This document shows, piece by piece, positions 59,883-64,000 of a DNA stretch of 64,000 nucleotides; within the stretch, counting starts at the first letter, position 1; the number at the start of each line of letters is the position of its first letter. The notes under the pieces were generated by a model. That model saw nothing but the letters and a program-made list of their open reading frames with translations, ran no database searches and was not told the origin of the DNA. The stretch is from Apostichopus japonicus (lineage: Eukaryota; Echinodermata; Holothuroidea; Aspidochirotida; Stichopodidae): NCBI RefSeq assembly GCF_037975245.1, contig NC_092582.1, positions 5,992,001-6,056,000 of the forward strand, in the 5' to 3' direction. A program made the translations under genes and the position numbers.

Positions 59883-60115
59883 GTTCTGAACAATGTATGA
59901 ATGATAAATTCGTATCCAAGCTCGATCGAACCCTCCACGTCCGACATAGTGAAACATTTCCAGTAGCGTGGTTATGCTGGCGTTCGTTTCAGCATTTCCA
60001 CTCACCGAATTAATTGTTTTTGACGGAAACGCTCCGATTTCGCCAAACATTCTAAAATCGAGAATGACAACATTGTTTACAATTCACCTTCTGCTCACCA
60101 ACTATCAAGTCTGTT

Positions 60116-60317
60116 CTATTTCTTTTTATTTCTGGTTGTATAGTTGGCTCTGGTCATCCACCCGAAGAAATAATATCCAAAGCCCGCCCCTAGCAACACG
60201 CTCATAGTTAGCCAGCCATTATAAGTCATTACTATCAACATCAGGGCGTACGCAACCGCTAACTGTAGAACGTGTAGTATAGTCTGTAGGGCGTGTCCTG
60301 GATGGAGCAACGGAGGG
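60116..60317 (-). CDS. SLC31 last exon with TM2, TM3 and stop
   Basis: Begins after TCTTTCAG. PPLLHPGHALQTILHVLQ leads into TM2 and TM3. Ends TRNKKK, TAG. Confidence 0.93.
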
Positions 60318-62539
60318 CTGAAAGAGACAAATATATCTAATTATTTCACAAAGCTGTTTGAGTTTCAATACTGAAGTTACACTACGAAATATCATTCAGT
60401 TTGTAAACAAATAAACTCAAGTGTTCCAGAGCAGTAATTTTCTGTATGTCAAAATGCAAAATGAAATTAAAAATGCAGTATAAGGTGATTAGTTGAATAT
60501 TGTAGGAATCTGAAGATGGCGGCCATTGGGTGGGATATCGTTTTTACTAGTTAAAAAAAGAAAGGTACACTACTGTTGATATTTGGTTTAGATAGCAAGT
60601 ATATTGTGCGACGACCTTTGACAATACAGTTTTTGCGGCTGTATTTGCTGGGAACTATACGATTTTCAAATTACTGTGATAAATTAATCGTTGCAGACGT
60701 TTTCTCAAAGTAAAGCTACCCCTCACTGCATAGCTGACACTCTTATGTATGCATGCTCAAATCTTCCGTACCATGAACATGAACATCCAAGAGCCCAAAA
60801 TTGGTATCGATATAACGACAAACTTTGATCATGAACACCGCAGGGAGGAAAGCTGAAAGTGTCTCAACTTTCTCTGGTCTTATAAGTTCAGTGGTTCAGT
60901 AATATAAGTTCAGTGGCTCAGTGGTTAACGCCGGTGCCTTTCAATCATAAGGTCCCGAGTTCGAGTCACTCCAAGATTAATGTATGTCGTCCAGTTGCAG
61001 AGTTGTTGACAATGGACAATCATGGACGTTAAATATGAATCTAAGATACAGTCTTCGGTCACCTTGCGGCTTTGATAAGCCAATGATGGCTTATTCGCGA
61101 GTTCCTGCTTGCAAGAGGATCTAAAATACATACATACATACACGCATACAAGACACTGCGGCCATTATATCATTATAACTATATCACCTTCTGGGTCACT
61201 ATAAATGTACACAACTTCTTAAATCCCGTTCACAGAATCATACCTGTCATCATCTTTCTCTAGGATGTGAGATGTCTCTGTACTTTCTGCAGTCGTCTCT
61301 TCACCTTGTAAGTCAGCAATCAGTGACGCCTCCAACTTCGAACGAAGTACTTTTATCCATTCAAATAGGAATGCGATGAAGAACACGACTATACACGAAC
61401 CTATGAGTCCTAAAAAAACAACGATAAGAGAACAGAAAGAAACAGTATGTGACAATGAGCCACTGTGATTATTTGGGAGTGACATCACACCATTGTGACA
61501 AAGCGAATTCATCCCTCCGTAACTATTTGAAAGTGATATGACTACACTGTGGTTATACAAGACTGATGTCGCGCCGCTGTGACTTTTGGAATGTGATATC
61601 ATATCTCTGTGACCATTTGAAAGTGATATCGCGCAGCCGTGACTATTTGAAGGTGATATCACTACGCTGTGACTACAAGTGACTGTGCCACTGACAAGCC
61701 ACTTTGACTTTTGGAATGTGATATCATATCTCTGTGACTATTTGAAAGTGATATCGCGTGGCTGTGATTAAGTGCAAGTGAGTACCTGCAATCTTTGAAG
61801 GATAAAGGTACGCAGAATTTAAGTCAAGTTGATGCGTCATAGTCCAAGTAAAAGGAACATTTTGAGTGCTATATAGTGATGTTTCTATAGCCTGTCCGTT
61901 TTGAAGATATTCAGCTTTAATATATATTTTATGCGTGGAATGCTCATTTAAGGCTAAACTGACAATGACGTCAGCTCCTCAGTACAGGCATAACTGTTTC
62001 TGCTTTTCACAGTTGTTCTGTCAAGTTTGATAATTGAACCAAAAAATGTTCCTTTTAACTTTATTAGAACAACAAAGCACCAATGGATAACATTCATAAC
62101 ATTCATTTGTCTTGGAAACTTTTTTAATGAATTGTAAACATGTAACATAATTAATGAACAAAAGTCGAAAACTTTTAGACCATGTTTACTAACAATAACA
62201 TATAGCCTAAATTAATATATAGAGGTATGAACAAGATGAGATGGCGCCAGACTAGTACACTACAAAAATGACATTTTACCGAGTCTATCGAATGATTGCC
62301 ATAGATAATTGTACTTTATGCATGTTAATATATTGTTGGATATTGTGTAGGCCTATCTACCATCATCTTTTAAACTATATCTCCCTTTTCTTGTTAAAAC
62401 AATAAACATGCATAATTGGAATATTACGCAACTTATGAGGACAGAAACTAATTAATTTAAACTTACCAGCGATTGTTTCAACCTTCCAAGCTTTAATTAA
62501 TATCGTTGTTTCGACGTCAAAAGTGAAGTACATCATGTC
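60116..62539 (-). CDS. SLC31-family copper transporter (CTR), 5' end not found
   Basis: Exons 62467-62539, 61244-61409 and 60116-60317, phases 1 and 2, ending TAG. From the ATGATG at 62536-62531 it encodes 145 residues, close to SLC31A2 (about 143). TM1 GSCIVVFFIAFLFEWIKVLR; an acidic Ser/Thr loop; TM2 LQLAVAYALMLIVMTYNGW with the MxxxM copper motif (MLIVM); TM3 VLLGAGFGYYFFGW with GxxxG (GAGFG). These motifs line the trimeric copper pore in the family. An acceptor (CATACAG|GACATG) just before the first ATG implies an upstream exon that might hold a Met/His-rich ectodomain; I could not find it. The C-tail lacks the HCH motif of CTR1. Confidence 0.9.
60900..61145 (+). mobile_element. tRNA-derived SINE, second subfamily
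   Basis: Head TGGCTCAGTGGTTAACGCCG (A box) and GAGTTCGAGTCAC (B box), then a body like 3174-3425, then a CATA tail. Inserted in the SLC31 intron between its last two exons, antisense to the gene. Confidence 0.88.
61244..61409 (-). CDS. SLC31 exon with TM1 and cytoplasmic loop
   Basis: Starts after TTTTTTTAG. TM1 is followed by the variable loop ADLQGEETTAESTETSHILE and donor ACAG|GTATGA (phase 2). Confidence 0.9.
61437..61790. repeat. Degenerate minisatellite beside an SLC31 splice acceptor
   Basis: About ten units of roughly 30 bp built on TGTGACTATTTGAAAGTGATATC, starting less than 30 bases upstream (minus strand) of the TM1 exon acceptor. Confidence 0.85.
62467..62539 (-). CDS. SLC31 first recognised coding exon
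   Basis: Begins after a pyrimidine-rich acceptor. Reads DMMYFTFDVETTILIKAWKV and ends GCTG|GTAAGT, phase 1. The DMMYFTF-like start of the domain matches the pre-TM1 region of SLC31 proteins. Confidence 0.85.
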
Positions 62540-62937
62540 CTGTATGATGAGACATAAACAAAGACGTATCATGAATGGTTTCTTGAATACGTCCATGCAT
62601 GGAAACATTTACGGAACTTTTAAAAGAGAGTTATTTAGGCCTATGAGGGGTGGATCGAGGGTTTTATAAAGAAGGAGTGTGGCCATGAGGTCATTGAAGG
62701 CGACTCCAATGTAGGGGTGTTTCGCGGGTCCTATACCCTAGAAGAAAGAAAAATTAAAGTTTAGACGTGAAAATGATCCATTCTGAAGCATGTTGGACAT
62801 ACACACATTGAAACAAAAATATAGTGTCTTCAAAAAGGTAATAAATAATTATGAAGTCAGTTTTTATACTTGCTCAAGTATCAACCTTGTCTATGCAGGG
62901 TAACAATGTATAGGCCTATATACTAAGGCCTACTTTC
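62540..62937. other. Upstream of the recognised SLC31 exons
   Basis: Should contain intron and perhaps the missing 5' exon; nothing with a Met/His-rich signature is visible on the minus strand. Confidence 0.35.
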
Positions 62938-62945
62938 ACGTAGAA

Positions 62946-63304
62946 CAGGGTTGTCCAACCTTTTGCAGAGGAGGGCCGCATGGAATGATTATGATGAAGG
63001 AGGGGCCGCATGAACCCTACGCTCAATTTTTCGATTTTTGCCCGAAGCCCAAGGCAACAAGATATGCATGAGCACTGCGCGCGGAGCGCACTGATTTATT
63101 TTCCTTCCTGATAAAACATGAATAAAGTCCAGCCGGCCCCCCCCCTCCCTCCCAGAAGGTTCGAATGATTGATTATATAGCTTAAAATTGTTATCAATAA
63201 ATCTGCTCACTAACATTTCGCACCGTAGAGCATCTCTGGCGGGCCGGACGCAACCATGCGGCGGGCCGGACTGTGGCCCGCGGGCCGTAGGTTGGACAAC
63301 CCTG
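62946..63304. mobile_element. hAT-type MITE, copy 2
   Basis: Sister of 1063-1470 with the same CAGGGTTGTCCAACCT termini. Exact 8-bp duplication ACGTAGAA (62938-62945 and 63305-63312). Shorter than copy 1 by internal deletion. Confidence 0.92.
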
Positions 63305-63312
63305 ACGTAGAA

Positions 63313-64000
63313 CATTTCTTAGCTACTTTAGTTCATCACCTGTATACAAGCAGGATTTATCATACATACGTTAATAATAGTAGTTAGTGTCTTTTTTCCT
63401 TAAGTTTAAATCTCTCCCAAACTAATACCGTTCTACGAATTGTAAGAAACACGTCTTCGTATCGATTCCTTTTTTTATCTCCTTTTTTTCTTTATATAAC
63501 TTATTTGTGAGTAATGCTGCTTACCTTTTAGACTTTACTAAATAGGCCTTTATTTAGTTAAATCTCTCGCAAACTAATACCGTTCTACGAATTGCAAGAA
63601 AAAAAAGTCCTATTCATGATTCCTTTGTTCTTTCCTGTTTTCTTTCTTTAGCTTATTTTGGGAGTAATGCTGCTGACGTTTTAGACTTTACTAACAAGGC
63701 CTATATTTAGTTACGGAATTATTCCAAGTAAGTGACAAAATTGGAACAAATTCCGAAGACATTTGATCAAGATGGAGATAGCACGCAATGATATACGGTA
63801 TCGGACCAGGTTCATTCACTGGACATGCAATTTGCATAGCCATCTTATCACAATTTATGTATCACTGGTGTAAATAAAGTCTTTGAGAAATAGGGGGGGG
63901 GGGGAGAGTTTAAGAAACTGTAAATATGTTGTTATGATGTTGTTGTAATTACTTGCACAGCCGCAAACAGGATGTTCACAAAAATAGGTTAGAATAAAAA
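63313..64000. other. Unassigned non-coding sequence
   Basis: Contains a two-copy tandem segment: TTAAATCTCTCCCAAACTAA near 63406 recurs as TTAAATCTCTCGCAAACTAA near 63559, extending through GAGTAATGCTGCT and TTTTAGACTTTACTAA. No gene seen. Confidence 0.5.

Overview
The window is animal nuclear DNA: genes are split by GT-AG introns, and the intergenic and intronic sequence is full of tRNA-derived SINEs, short inverted-repeat DNA transposons and microsatellites. Gene content (a secreted CUB/EGF/LDLa-like mosaic, a full CCHCR1 orthologue, SLC35G and SLC31 transporters) points to a deuterostome invertebrate. I favour an echinoderm, possibly a sea cucumber; that assignment is inference, since no diagnostic taxon marker is present.

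Layout. 1-19,560: almost gene-free and repeat-rich, with SINEs, hAT-type MITEs with 8-bp target duplications, a 1.9-kb foldback element, one candidate secreted-protein first exon (about 6,973-7,159, minus) and one small cysteine-rich ORF (11,348-11,605, minus). 19,560-23,260: two tandem plus-strand SLC35G-like transporter genes, each with its ORF in one exon. 23,894-34,907 (minus): a complete eight-exon gene for a 513-residue secreted protein (signal peptide, EGF, EGF, CUB, LDLa-like, CUB, LDLa-like, CUB), all introns in phase 1. 38,322-55,732 (minus): a complete 20-exon CCHCR1 orthologue (836 residues). 60,116-62,539 (minus): three exons of an SLC31 copper transporter whose 5' exon was not found.

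The genes do not form an operon or shared pathway. The splice models were built by hand: every junction was checked for GT/AG and for phase, and both long genes close in frame to a stop.

The most unusual signals are intronic minisatellites that have copied splice sites together with part of the adjoining exon (CUB gene LDLa exon 1; CCHCR1 exon 10), a secreted protein whose CUB domains lack the usual cysteines and whose LDLa modules have lost one disulfide pair, a gene-conversion-like block in the SLC35G pair, and many hAT-like non-autonomous elements, some nested, one with its empty site preserved in a neighbouring duplicate.
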